Assembly (NCBI RefSeq): GCF_042682525.1
Contig: NZ_JBHUHP010000002.1
Coordinates: 114,693 to 178,692, forward strand
DNA length: 64,000 nt
Reading direction: 5' to 3'
Origin: Blastococcus_B deserti
Lineage (GTDB): Bacteria; Actinomycetota; Actinomycetes; Mycobacteriales; Geodermatophilaceae
Position numbers and translations under genes: made by a program. The stretch's first letter is position 1. Each line of letters begins with the position of its first letter. Below, in pieces: positions 9,582-16,904 of the stretch. A model generated the notes under the pieces. That model searched no databases, was not told the DNA's origin, and saw nothing but the letters and a program-made list of their open reading frames with translations.

Positions 9582-10763
9582 TTACTCGACGGGCGTGACG
9601 GCGCCACCCCGGATGACGGCGAGATCGATCGGGCGGCTGGCCGTGCCCTCCTCGAAGGTCAGCTCCGAGCCGTACACGGAGTCGAACGTCTCGATCTCCC
9701 GGATGGCGTCGGCCAGCGCAGCACCGCTCACCGTCTCGGCACCGGAGTCGCAGACGTGCTCGAAGGCCTCGGCGAAGATCTTGACGCCGTCGTAGTAGTT
9801 GCCGATGAAGGCGCTCGTCGGGGCCTCGCCGTACTTCTGCTGGTACTCCTGCTGGAACTCCTCGCTCGGCTCGAACGGGATGGTGGTCAGCCGCAGGCCC
9901 TCGGCCGCCGGGTTCTCCAGCACGGCCGGGATCGCCACCCAGGAGGTGTTGGCCAGCGGGACGTCCCAGCCGATCTCGCGAACCTGGTTGATGATGTTGG
10001 CCGAGTCCTGGCCGAAGGCGCCGAGGAGCAGGACCTCGGGATCGGTCGAGCGCAGCTTCGTCAGCTGGGAGCGGAAGTCCGTCCCGCCGAACTCGCCGCT
10101 CTCGACCCCGGTGATCTCACCGCCCAGCTCGGTGAAGGCCTCCTCGAAGTTCTCGCGGGCCGCCTCTCCACCGTCGTCGCTGGTGTAGATGATCGCCGCA
10201 CTCTGGACGCCGTCCTCGTAGAGCTTCTCGGCCAGGGCCACGCTCTCGTTCCGGAGGAGCGGGATGGTGTTGAACAGGAAGGGGCCCTGCTCGCCGAGGG
10301 CGTCGCTCTGCGCGCCCCCGTTGATGAGGACGACCTCCTCGTTGGCCGCGATCGGCGCGAGCGCGAGCGTCTGGCTGGAGAAGGAGCTCAGCACGTACTG
10401 GATGCCGTCGGAGACCATGCCCTGGAAGGCCACCACGGCGGGCTCCGGGAGCGCGCGGGTGTCCTCGACCTGCAGCCGGATCTGGGTCCGCCCACCGATC
10501 CCGCCGTCGGCGTTGATGTGCTCGACGGCCATCTCGGTGCCGTTGGCGAACCACTCGCCGTAGGCCGCCTGGGGACCGCTCTGGGCCCAGAGGCCACCGA
10601 TGGTCACCTCGTCGGCGTCGCAGGCGTAGCCCTCCCCGGTCCCACCGCCGCCCGCCGCCGACCCTCCACCGGATCCGCTGCTCGTCCCGCAACCGGTCAT
10701 GACGACCGCGGCCGTGGCAGTGGCCACCGTGGCGACCAGTCGGTTCCTCGTCTGCACCCGCAT
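9582..10763 (-). CDS. livK: ABC transporter substrate-binding lipoprotein (LivK-like)
   Basis: A 393-aa periplasmic-binding-protein type I lipoprotein. A signal peptide with a lipobox (VMTGC, lipidated Cys25) precedes a Gly/Ser linker and the Peripla_BP_6 domain, beginning EVTIGGLWAQSGPQAAYGEW. Such proteins capture the substrate outside the membrane and hand it to LivHM. It is the first gene of the twelve-gene minus-strand operon. The start lies 62 nt downstream of a palindromic operator (10825-10840) and a good -35/-10 pair. The ligand is not readable from sequence; the operon suggests a carboxylic acid degraded as a CoA thioester. Confidence 0.92.
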   Translation of the reverse strand: MRVQTRNRLVATVATATAAVVMTGCGTSSGSGGGSAAGGGGTGEGYACDADEVTIGGLWAQSGPQAAYGEWFANGTEMAVEHINADGGIGGRTQIRLQVEDTRALPEPAVVAFQGMVSDGIQYVLSSFSSQTLALAPIAANEEVVLINGGAQSDALGEQGPFLFNTIPLLRNESVALAEKLYEDGVQSAAIIYTSDDGGEAARENFEEAFTELGGEITGVESGEFGGTDFRSQLTKLRSTDPEVLLLGAFGQDSANIINQVREIGWDVPLANTSWVAIPAVLENPAAEGLRLTTIPFEPSEEFQQEYQQKYGEAPTSAFIGNYYDGVKIFAEAFEHVCDSGAETVSGAALADAIREIETFDSVYGSELTFEEGTASRPIDLAVIRGGAVTPVE

Positions 10764-10824
10764 GTGCTTCTCCGTCCTGGATCGGTGTCCCGGCTCTCGA
10801 CCGGTCGGCGAGCGACGTCACCGC

Positions 10825-10840
10825 ACGAACGATCGTTCGT
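10825..10840. promoter_or_regulatory. 16-bp perfect palindrome, predicted TetR-family operator for livK
   Basis: ACGAACGATCGTTCGT is a perfect 16-bp palindrome about 9 bp downstream of the predicted livK -10 box, so a bound protein would block the transcription start. The core matches the CNAACGNNCGTTNG pattern I recall for PaaR-type TetR regulators of acyl-CoA catabolism. The likely binder is the TetR protein at 12842-13453 (inference). Confidence 0.7.
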
Positions 10841-10848
10841 TCCGCCGG

Positions 10849-10878
10849 AACGTACGAGTGAGGGCAGTCACACGTCAA
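10849..10878 (-). promoter_or_regulatory. Predicted sigma-70-type promoter of the livK operon
   Basis: Reading the minus strand, TTGACG at 10878-10873 is followed after 18 nt by TACGTT at 10854-10849. This resembles an actinobacterial housekeeping promoter. Its -35 box is one arm of an 11-bp inverted repeat (10873-10883 with 10913-10923) whose other arm supplies the -35 of the divergent genes. Confidence 0.6.
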
Positions 10879-10917
10879 GGGGTCCTCGCAGGTTCTCCCA
10901 CGACGACTCAGCACCCC

Positions 10918-10946
10918 TTGACGAGGCGGAGCCCGGACGCTTTCCT
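10918..10946 (+). promoter_or_regulatory. Predicted divergent promoter for the hotdog-SCP2/hydrolase genes
   Basis: TTGACG at 10918-10923 is a clear -35 box, mirror image of the livK one. The -10 at the expected distance (TTTCCT, 10941-10946) is weak. A second palindrome starts 6 nt further on at 10952, so the geometry repeats that of the livK side. Confidence 0.45.
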
Positions 10947-10951
10947 GGGGT

Positions 10952-10963
10952 GAACGATCGTTC
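10952..10963. promoter_or_regulatory. 12-bp palindrome, second predicted TetR-type operator
   Basis: GAACGATCGTTC shares its full 12-bp core with the 16-bp palindrome at 10825-10840 and sits just downstream of the divergent promoter. The flanking bases are less symmetric, so it may be a weaker site. Together the two sites would let one repressor control both directions. The remainder of the 303-bp gap between 10764 and 11066 holds only these elements and the untranslated leaders. Confidence 0.65.
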
Positions 10964-11066
10964 GTACGCGTCCCGGCGTCCGTCTCGGCAGGCACGCGAC
11001 CGGGGCGCCCCACACCCTCGCCGCCCGGCAACGCCGGGCGACGCACTTCCAGGGGAGAGGTTGCAC

Positions 11067-11882
11067 ATGAGCGTGGAGGCGCAGCAGCGCGACAGCTCAG
11101 GCGCGCCGCCATCGGGCCCGCACTTCGAGGACTTCTCGGTCGGTCAGCGCATCGCCACGGCGGCGCGCCGGCCTCTGGAGCCGGACGGCTCCGGCACGGC
11201 AACGGCCACGGCCGGCGCGACCACCTTCCTCGGGCTCGTCACGGACGGTGGCCTGCTTCCCGCCTCGTTGCTGCGTGTGCTGGAGACCCGGTGGCAGAAC
11301 TTCGCCCCCGTGCCGACCGACGGACCCGTCGAAGCCACGTTCACGGTGATCGGCTGCCGGCGGGTCCTCGCCGAGCATGCGGGCTCGGTGCAGTGGCACG
11401 CGCAGGTGCGTGACCGACAGGGGCGCACGGTCCAGGAGGGGAGCATCGAGGTCCTCCTGCCCGCGCGGTCGGGAGCCGACGGGGCGGCCGACCCGACGGA
11501 GCGTGCCTTCTGCAGCCGTCCCTGGGGGGAAGCCCTGGCCCGACGACTGGCCGACGACGAGGCATTCCGGTCGGCGACGGCGACCTGGGACGGGACCATC
11601 GGCCTGCGTGCCGGGACGGACCAGGTCCAGCTGCGCGTCTACCGGGGACGCGTCATCGAGGTCGCCGGACGCACCCCCCTCGGGGCGACCTTCACGCTCG
11701 AGGCCCCCGGGCAGGTCTGGACGGACTTGATGACCGGGCCGTCCAACGATTTCTTCCGGCGGGCCATGAGCGGGGATTCGTTCACCGTGACCGGCAACGC
11801 CTACGAGTACCTGCGGATGTCCAAGGCGCTGATGGCGCTCATCGACGCCGCTCGCGCACTGGCCACAGGAACCCGAGCATGA
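11067..11882 (+). CDS. Hotdog (MaoC/thioesterase-like) - SCP2-type fusion protein
   Basis: A 271-aa protein in two parts. Residues about 18-135 look like a hotdog domain (HFEDFSVGQRI at the N-terminus, then a PASLLRVLETRW helix). Residues about 150-268 resemble an SCP2 sterol-carrier domain, with TATWDGTIGL, a VYRGRVIEV hairpin and a FTVTGNAYEYLRMSKALMAL end. I see no GD-x-x-x-x-H hydratase pair, so the hotdog half may only bind acyl-CoA. The ATG at 11067 has GGGGAGAGG upstream. It heads the divergent mini-operon and its stop overlaps the hydrolase start (ATGA). A role in binding or presenting a hydrophobic CoA ester is inferred. Confidence 0.7.
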   Translation: MSVEAQQRDSSGAPPSGPHFEDFSVGQRIATAARRPLEPDGSGTATATAGATTFLGLVTDGGLLPASLLRVLETRWQNFAPVPTDGPVEATFTVIGCRRVLAEHAGSVQWHAQVRDRQGRTVQEGSIEVLLPARSGADGAADPTERAFCSRPWGEALARRLADDEAFRSATATWDGTIGLRAGTDQVQLRVYRGRVIEVAGRTPLGATFTLEAPGQVWTDLMTGPSNDFFRRAMSGDSFTVTGNAYEYLRMSKALMALIDAARALATGTRA

Positions 11883-12721
11883 TCCAGGCCGGCTACCTCA
11901 CCGTCCGAGGCGCCCTGGCCTACGTCGAGCAGAGCGGAAGCGGTCGCCCGGTTCTCTGCCTGCACACCGCCGGCCAGAGCGGAGTGCAGTGGCGGCAGAC
12001 GACGGAACGACTCGCTGGGCTCGGCTACCGGGTGATCGTGCCCGACCTTCCCGGCCACGGACGGTCGGAACCGGCCACCGGGGGCCCGGTACGCGACCTG
12101 GGGGACTACGCCCAGTGGTGCCTCGAGCTGCTGGAGCTCCTCGACGTGCACGAGCCGTTCGTCGTGGGCTGCTCGATCGGCGGCAAGATCGCACTGGACG
12201 TCGGTGTACGGGCTGGCGAAGGGCTGGCCGGAGTCGTCGCCATGGCGGCCGACGCCCGGAACAGCCGGACGAGCGTGTCGGGTCTGCGGCGCGAACTGGA
12301 GGATGCCGCCGCGCCCAGCCGGAGCGACCGCACGTACTTCGGCACCCTCGCCGTCGTCGGACGCAGCGTGCCGCCGGAGCGCGCCGAGCTCATCGCGACG
12401 ATGCATCGGCGCGAGGACCCCCTGGTGTCCACCTCCGACCTGCTCGGCTGGGCGACGCACGACCTGCGCGCGTCGGTGCACCGGATCGCCTGCCCGACGC
12501 ACCTCGTCGTCGGTGACGACGATCTGTGGCTCGATGTGGCCGACGTGGTGTGGACTGCACAGCAGATCCCGCACGGCGCAGTGACCGTGCTGGAGGGCAT
12601 CGGGCACTACCCGATGGAGGAGATCGAGGACTTCGCGGACCTCCTCCACGGCTGGCTGGTGGAGCTCGCTGTCGGCCGGACCGCCACATCGGGGCATGGC
12701 AGCACGCGCGCAGAGGAGTGA
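11879..12721 (+). CDS. Alpha/beta-fold hydrolase
   Basis: A 280-aa alpha/beta hydrolase. The oxyanion-side HTAGQSG motif is at 29-35, the nucleophile elbow is GCSIGG with Ser99, an acidic residue lies in VVGDDDLWLD and the catalytic His in GIGHYPMEE. This arrangement fits esterases, lactonases and C-C bond hydrolases of ring-fission products. It is translationally coupled to the hotdog-SCP2 gene and shares its control region. It may open a lactone or cleave a diketone in the same pathway (inference). Confidence 0.88.
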   Translation: MIQAGYLTVRGALAYVEQSGSGRPVLCLHTAGQSGVQWRQTTERLAGLGYRVIVPDLPGHGRSEPATGGPVRDLGDYAQWCLELLELLDVHEPFVVGCSIGGKIALDVGVRAGEGLAGVVAMAADARNSRTSVSGLRRELEDAAAPSRSDRTYFGTLAVVGRSVPPERAELIATMHRREDPLVSTSDLLGWATHDLRASVHRIACPTHLVVGDDDLWLDVADVVWTAQQIPHGAVTVLEGIGHYPMEEIEDFADLLHGWLVELAVGRTATSGHGSTRAEE

Positions 12722-12841
12722 GCAGGATGGCACGGCGCGGCACGCGCGGGATCTTGATCTTCAGGCACGACAGGCCGGCGCGATGAGGCGGGCCGGCCGG
12801 TCACCGCGGCACCTCCGCGGCGGACGAGCGACGGTGCGCAC

Positions 12842-13453
12842 GTGAGCGCCCGCACGCGCTACCTGGCCGCGGCACTGGACCTCATGGCCGCCGACGGCTT
12901 CAACGGGACCTCGATGCGGGACATCGCTCGTGCCGCCGAGACGAGCCTGTCCAACCTCTACAACCATTTCGCGTCCAAGTCCGACGTCCTCGTCGCCCTC
13001 CTGCGCGACGCCAACGACGACTTGCTGCGCCGGATCCGCGCGGAACTCGACACGGCAGGTCCGAGCGCGACCGAACGCATGGCCGCCGCCGTCCGCGCCT
13101 ACGTGACGTTCTCCGGAGAGTGCCAGACGGCGGCGGTGCTGTCCTTGAGCGAGTTCCGCTATCTGCGCGGCGAGGGCCGCGAAGCGGTCGTGCAGGCGCG
13201 CGACACCACCGAGAGCATCTTCCGCGGCGTCATCGCCGACGGGGTCGGCACCGGGGAGTTCCGCACCCCCTACCCGGACGGGGCGACCCGGGCGATCGTC
13301 TCCATCTGCGCTGCGGTCCCGACGTGGTACCGACCCGACGGCCCGCTGTCCCTGTCCGAACTCGCCGACGTCCACGTCCGGTACGTCCTCGCGATGCTCG
13401 AGGCGGCCACGGTCACGGCGCAGCAGCCGGCGTCTACCGCCATGCCCGCGTGA
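12842..13453 (+). CDS. TetR-family transcriptional regulator
   Basis: A 203-aa TetR regulator. The N-terminal helix-turn-helix is typical: AADGFNGTSMRDIARAAETS, then LSNLYNHFASKSDVL. The C-terminal ligand domain contains a stretch on residue AVLSLSEFRYLRG. The GTG at 12842 gives the usual spacing to the first helix. It lies 120 nt after the hydrolase gene and is the best candidate for the repressor that binds the palindromes at 10825-10840 and 10952-10963; an acyl-CoA ligand would be typical. The 120-nt gap before it has no clear promoter. Confidence 0.92.
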   Translation: MSARTRYLAAALDLMAADGFNGTSMRDIARAAETSLSNLYNHFASKSDVLVALLRDANDDLLRRIRAELDTAGPSATERMAAAVRAYVTFSGECQTAAVLSLSEFRYLRGEGREAVVQARDTTESIFRGVIADGVGTGEFRTPYPDGATRAIVSICAAVPTWYRPDGPLSLSELADVHVRYVLAMLEAATVTAQQPASTAMPA

Positions 13454-13500
13454 GCGGCCGCTGAGGGCCGCCGTCGACGGGAGCAGCCGGCCGGCGGACG

Positions 13501-14652
13501 TTACAAGCCGCCCCGCTTCACCAACTGAGCCGCGATGACGTTGCGCTGGATCTCGTTCGTGCCCTCCCCCACGATCATGAGCGGCGCATCGCGGAAGTAG
13601 CGCTCGACGTCGAACTCGGTCGAGTAGCCGTATCCGCCGTGCACCCGGATCGCGTCGAGGGTGATCTGGGCAGCCGCCTCGGAGGCGAACAGTTTGGCCA
13701 TGCCGGCCTCCATGTCCGACCGGACGCCGGAGTCGTAGGTGCGGGCCGCGTGCTGGACCAGCTGCTGCGCCGCCGACAGCTTCGTTGCCATGTCCGCGAG
13801 CAGGTTGCCGACCGACTGGTGCTGCCAGATCGGCTTGCCGAAGCTCTCCCGTTCCTGTGCGTACCGGAGGGCGTCCTCGAGAGCGGCACGCGCCACGCCG
13901 GTGGCGCGCGACGCGACCTGGATCCGGCCGACCTCCAGCCCTTGCATGAACTGGCCGAAGCCTCTGCCTTCCTCGCCGCCGAGGATCGACGACCGGGGCG
14001 TCCGGTAGTCGCTGAAGGACAGCTCGCAGCTCTCGACCCCCTTGTAACCGAGCTTGGGCAGGTCGCGCGAGACCTCGAGGCCCGGGCCCTTCTCGCACAG
14101 CAGGATGCTCATGCCGCGGTGCGCCGGGCGCGCATCCGGATCGGTGCGCACCAGCAGCGCGATCACTTGCGAGCGACGCGCGTTCGTGATCCAGGTCTTC
14201 GTTCCGTTGACGACGTACTCGTCCCCGTCCGCGCGGGCGGTCGTGCGCAGCGCCTGCAGGTCCGACCCGCCCCCGGGCTCGGTGAGGGCCATGGTCGCCC
14301 GGATCCGTCCGGTCGCCATCCCGGGCAGGTACCGGTCCTTCTGCTCCGCTGTGCCGTGCGCGAGCAGCAGCTTGGCCACGACGGTGTGTCCGCCCATGGC
14401 CCCCGCGAGGCTCATCCAGCCCCGGGCGAGCTCCTCGGTGACCTTGGCGTAGCACGGCGTCGAGACGGCCGCGTCGCCGTACGGCTCCGGGATGGCCAAC
14501 CCGAAGACACCGAGCTCCTTCATCTGCTCGATGAGGGCCTCAGGGTATTCGTTGGCGTGCTCGAGCTCGCGGGCGACCGGCTTGACCTCGCGGTCGACGA
14601 AGTCGCGGACCAGGTCGACGATCGCTTGCTCCTCGGTGCTCAGCTGCGTCAT
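13501..14652 (-). CDS. Acyl-CoA dehydrogenase
   Basis: A 383-aa acyl-CoA dehydrogenase (MTQLSTEEQAIVDLVRDFVD at the start). The FAD region MALTEPGGGSDLQALRT, WITNARRS and the C-terminal GEGTNEIQR with the catalytic Glu are all present. I chose the ATG at 14652 because GGGAGAG lies 5 nt upstream. A GTG at 14670 that overlaps the CoA-transferase stop is the alternative. It is the last gene of a GntR-linked operon with a CoA transferase. A dehydrogenase acting on a C5 dicarboxylyl-CoA (for example methylsuccinyl- or glutaryl-type) is suggested by context only. It converges on tetR with 47 nt between them. Confidence 0.93.
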   Translation of the reverse strand: MTQLSTEEQAIVDLVRDFVDREVKPVARELEHANEYPEALIEQMKELGVFGLAIPEPYGDAAVSTPCYAKVTEELARGWMSLAGAMGGHTVVAKLLLAHGTAEQKDRYLPGMATGRIRATMALTEPGGGSDLQALRTTARADGDEYVVNGTKTWITNARRSQVIALLVRTDPDARPAHRGMSILLCEKGPGLEVSRDLPKLGYKGVESCELSFSDYRTPRSSILGGEEGRGFGQFMQGLEVGRIQVASRATGVARAALEDALRYAQERESFGKPIWQHQSVGNLLADMATKLSAAQQLVQHAARTYDSGVRSDMEAGMAKLFASEAAAQITLDAIRVHGGYGYSTEFDVERYFRDAPLMIVGEGTNEIQRNVIAAQLVKRGGL

Positions 14653-14666
14653 GGTCTCTCCCGGGT

Positions 14667-15854
14667 TCACACCGCGCCCGTGCGGCGCAGCTCGGCAATC
14701 CGTGCCTCGCCGTGCCCGAGGGCGGCGAGGATGGCGTCGGTGTGCTCGCCCACGGCGGGCACGGGGTCCATGCGCGGCTCCACGCCGCTGATCGAGAACG
14801 GAGGGAGCAGGGCCGGGACCGGCCCACCGGGCGTCTGCACGTGCCGCCAGCGGTCGCGTCCGGCCAGGACCTCGTGGTCGAGCAGGCCCTGTACCTGGTT
14901 GATCCGGGCGTGGGCGATGTCAGCTTCGGCAAGCAGGCGCCTCGCCTCCTCCTGGCTCAGGTGGCCGAACCGGGCGGAGATGAGTTCGTTGAGCTCGCCG
15001 CGATGTGCCACGCGGTCGGAGTTCCGCACGAAGCGTGGATCGTCGGCCACCTCTGCGGCTGCCAGGACGGTCCGGCAGAAGGCGCGCCACTCGCGGTCGT
15101 TCTGGACGGCGACGAGGACGACGGTGCCCTCCTGGGTCGAGTAGGGACCATAGGGAGCGATGGTGGCGTGCTCGATGCCGGCCCTGGCGGGTTGACGCCC
15201 CAGGCCCGCCGTGTAGTACATCGGCGACCCCATCCACTCGGCGAGCGCCTCGAAGAGCGAGACCTCGAGCGCCGGCGCTACCCCGGTCGTGGCTCGTTGC
15301 AGGAGCGCGGTGAGGATTCCGGAGAAGGCGTACATCCCCGCGGCGATGTCGGCGACTGAGATGCCGGCCTTGGCCGAGACCTCGGGCGTGCCGGTCAGCG
15401 ACACGAGGCCGGCTTCGCACTGCACGAGCAGGTCGTAGGCCTTCTGGTCCGACCACGGTCCGGTGCTGCCGAACCCCGTGACGCTGCAGACGATCAGCCG
15501 GGGGTGGCGGCGCTGGAGCGTGGCAGCGTCGAGACCCAGACGATCGGCCGCGCCCGGGGCCAGGTTCTGGACGAACACGTCGGCTCCCCCCAGCAGCTGG
15601 TCGACCACCTCCCGGCCCTCGGGCGACTTCAGGTCGCAGGTGAGCGACTCCTTCGAGCGGTTGAGCCACACGAAGTAGCTGGACTGTCCCTGGATCGACT
15701 CGTCGTAGCCGCGGGCGAAGTCACCGTCCCCGGGGCGCTCGACCTTGATGACGCGGGCGCCCAGGTCGGCGAGCTGGCGGGTGGCGAAGGGGGCCGCCAC
15801 CGCCTGCTCGACGCTGACGACCGTGATGCCCTCCAGCGGCCGGAGCGGTGTCAT
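14667..15854 (-). CDS. CaiB/BaiF-family (class III) CoA transferase
   Basis: A 395-aa class III CoA transferase. It has the family signatures RPLEGITVVSVEQAVAAPFA, DLGARVIKVERPGDGD and SYFVWLNRSKESLTCDLK. The nucleophilic Asp is Asp169 in GISVADIAAGMYA, the same position as in formyl-CoA transferase. It moves CoA between carboxylic acids, typically succinyl-CoA and a second acid. The ATG at 15854 overlaps the small upstream gene by 4 nt. Its frame is open further upstream but the extension lacks similarity to the family. It probably activates the acid oxidised by the acyl-CoA dehydrogenase 14 nt downstream. Confidence 0.92.
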   Translation of the reverse strand: MTPLRPLEGITVVSVEQAVAAPFATRQLADLGARVIKVERPGDGDFARGYDESIQGQSSYFVWLNRSKESLTCDLKSPEGREVVDQLLGGADVFVQNLAPGAADRLGLDAATLQRRHPRLIVCSVTGFGSTGPWSDQKAYDLLVQCEAGLVSLTGTPEVSAKAGISVADIAAGMYAFSGILTALLQRATTGVAPALEVSLFEALAEWMGSPMYYTAGLGRQPARAGIEHATIAPYGPYSTQEGTVVLVAVQNDREWRAFCRTVLAAAEVADDPRFVRNSDRVAHRGELNELISARFGHLSQEEARRLLAEADIAHARINQVQGLLDHEVLAGRDRWRHVQTPGGPVPALLPPFSISGVEPRMDPVPAVGEHTDAILAALGHGEARIAELRRTGAV

Positions 15855-16033
15855 GGGGCGGCCGCCCGCGTGGCCTCGAGGCGGGCGGCGACCTTCGGCG
15901 CCCGCTCGTGATGCACGGCCGCCACGGCGACGGCCAGGGGGGCGGTCAGCGCCCACCCGGTGAGGGCCCGGCCGTCGTCCGTCGGGAAGAGGACGACGGC
16001 CCAGGGGGCGACGTCGAGTGCGGGAGGCGGCAC
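15851..16033 (-). CDS. Small conserved-looking hypothetical protein (60 aa)
   Basis: A 60-aa ORF between the GntR gene and the CoA transferase. The GTG at 16033 has GGAG a few bases upstream, and the stop overlaps the CoA-transferase start in an ATGA overlap, which argues that it is translated. The middle is hydrophobic (WALTAPLAVAVAAVHHE) but too short and polar for a confident membrane helix. I do not recognise it. It could be a translated leader that couples the transferase to upstream translation. Confidence 0.45.
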   Translation of the reverse strand: MPPPALDVAPWAVVLFPTDDGRALTGWALTAPLAVAVAAVHHERAPKVAARLEATRAAAP

Positions 16034-16058
16034 GGGTCTCCGTTCGGGACAGGGGAGC

Positions 16059-16808
16059 TCAGCTGCCGGAGCGGCGGAGGCGGACGCGGTAGGAGTAGTG
16101 GTCCGGGTGGAACCAGTTGACCGCCAGCTCGACCGGGCGGCGGTGGACGTCGGAGTAGAGGCGGTCGATGCGCAGCACTGGTCGTCCGGGCTCGAGCCGG
16201 AGCGGTACTGCGCCACCGGCCGGCAGCGGCGCCACGCTGATGCTCTGGTCGGCCTCGACCACATCCACGTCCATGCGCGCATCGAGCAGACCGAGGACGG
16301 TGGCCGTCGTGGTCGCGCCGGTCTCGTGCAGCTCGGGGACGTCGGCGAGCAACCGCCCGGCAGCCGGCGGCAGCGCCACGGTCGTGAAGCAGAGCGGTAG
16401 CCCCTCGTGCAGCCGCCGGAAGCTGACGCTGGAGACGACATCGGTGTCCAGGCCCAGTCGGCCGGCCGCGGCCAGGTCGAGCCGTCGCTGCAGCGGCTCC
16501 ACCAGCTCCAGCAGGGTGTCCTGCGACAACCCGATGAGATCCTCGATCGAGCCGAACTGCCGCAGGTAGCGGCTGTCCCGGGCGACGGGGAACGTGCCGC
16601 GGCCGGGGACCCGGAACACCAGCCCCTCGTTGACCAGCTCCTGCATGGCCCGACGCACGGTCTGCCGGCTCAAGCCCCGGGTGGCGGCGAGTTCGGCGTC
16701 GGTCGGCAAGCGGTTGTCCGCGCCGTAGCGACCCGCGCGCACCGCGGTGCGCAGCTCCCGAGCCAGCGCGCGGTACGCGCTCTCCTCGGACGCCCGCGGA
16801 ACAGAGAT
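16059..16808 (-). CDS. GntR-family (HutC-type) regulator, non-canonical start
   Basis: A 249-aa regulator with an N-terminal winged helix (YGADNRLPTDAELAATRGLS, then RQTVRRAMQELVNEGLVFR and VPGRGTFP) and a C-terminal UTRA effector domain ending YSYRVRLRR. No ATG or GTG exists in frame where the protein should begin. The best position is ATC at 16808, with GAGGAG 5 nt upstream. The nearest in-frame TTG (16886) coincides with the predicted -35 box, so it is unlikely to be transcribed. The regulator probably controls itself and the divergent citE/MaoC genes through a palindrome at 16855-16864. The effector may be a dicarboxylic acid or its CoA ester (inference). Confidence 0.85.
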   Translation of the reverse strand: MSVPRASEESAYRALARELRTAVRAGRYGADNRLPTDAELAATRGLSRQTVRRAMQELVNEGLVFRVPGRGTFPVARDSRYLRQFGSIEDLIGLSQDTLLELVEPLQRRLDLAAAGRLGLDTDVVSSVSFRRLHEGLPLCFTTVALPPAAGRLLADVPELHETGATTTATVLGLLDARMDVDVVEADQSISVAPLPAGGAVPLRLEPGRPVLRIDRLYSDVHRRPVELAVNWFHPDHYSYRVRLRRSGS

Positions 16809-16854
16809 GGTGTCTCCTCGACCAGGGCCGAGTACGGTCCCCCCATTAGTACGG

Positions 16855-16864
16855 CCAATATTGG
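16855..16864. promoter_or_regulatory. CCAATATTGG palindrome, predicted GntR operator over the -10 region
   Basis: A perfect 10-bp, AT-rich palindrome in very GC-rich DNA, located between the divergent gntR and citE-type genes. It contains the -10-like AATATT in both directions. GGCCAA (16853-16858) is repeated in inverted form as TTGGCC at 16869-16874. On the minus strand, TTGACC at 16886-16881 lies 18 nt from AATATT and would be the gntR promoter, so a bound repressor would cover it. Confidence 0.55.
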
Positions 16865-16904
16865 GACTTTGGCCGGTCCAGGTCAAGCGACGACGGGAGC
16901 GCTC

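Noticed and set aside
12727..12786. A 19-codon ORF between the hydrolase and tetR
   Set aside because: Weak ribosome site, no coupling to neighbours and no recognisable composition; probably chance.
13454..13500. GCGGCC/GGCCGC pairing between convergent tetR and acyl-CoA dehydrogenase genes as a terminator
   Set aside because: Only six base pairs, common by chance in GC-rich DNA; not listed as a feature.
16809..16886. N-terminal extension of the GntR regulator from TTG at 16886
   Set aside because: The TTG is inside the apparent -35 hexamer, so the transcript would start downstream of it; the added 26 residues show no structure.
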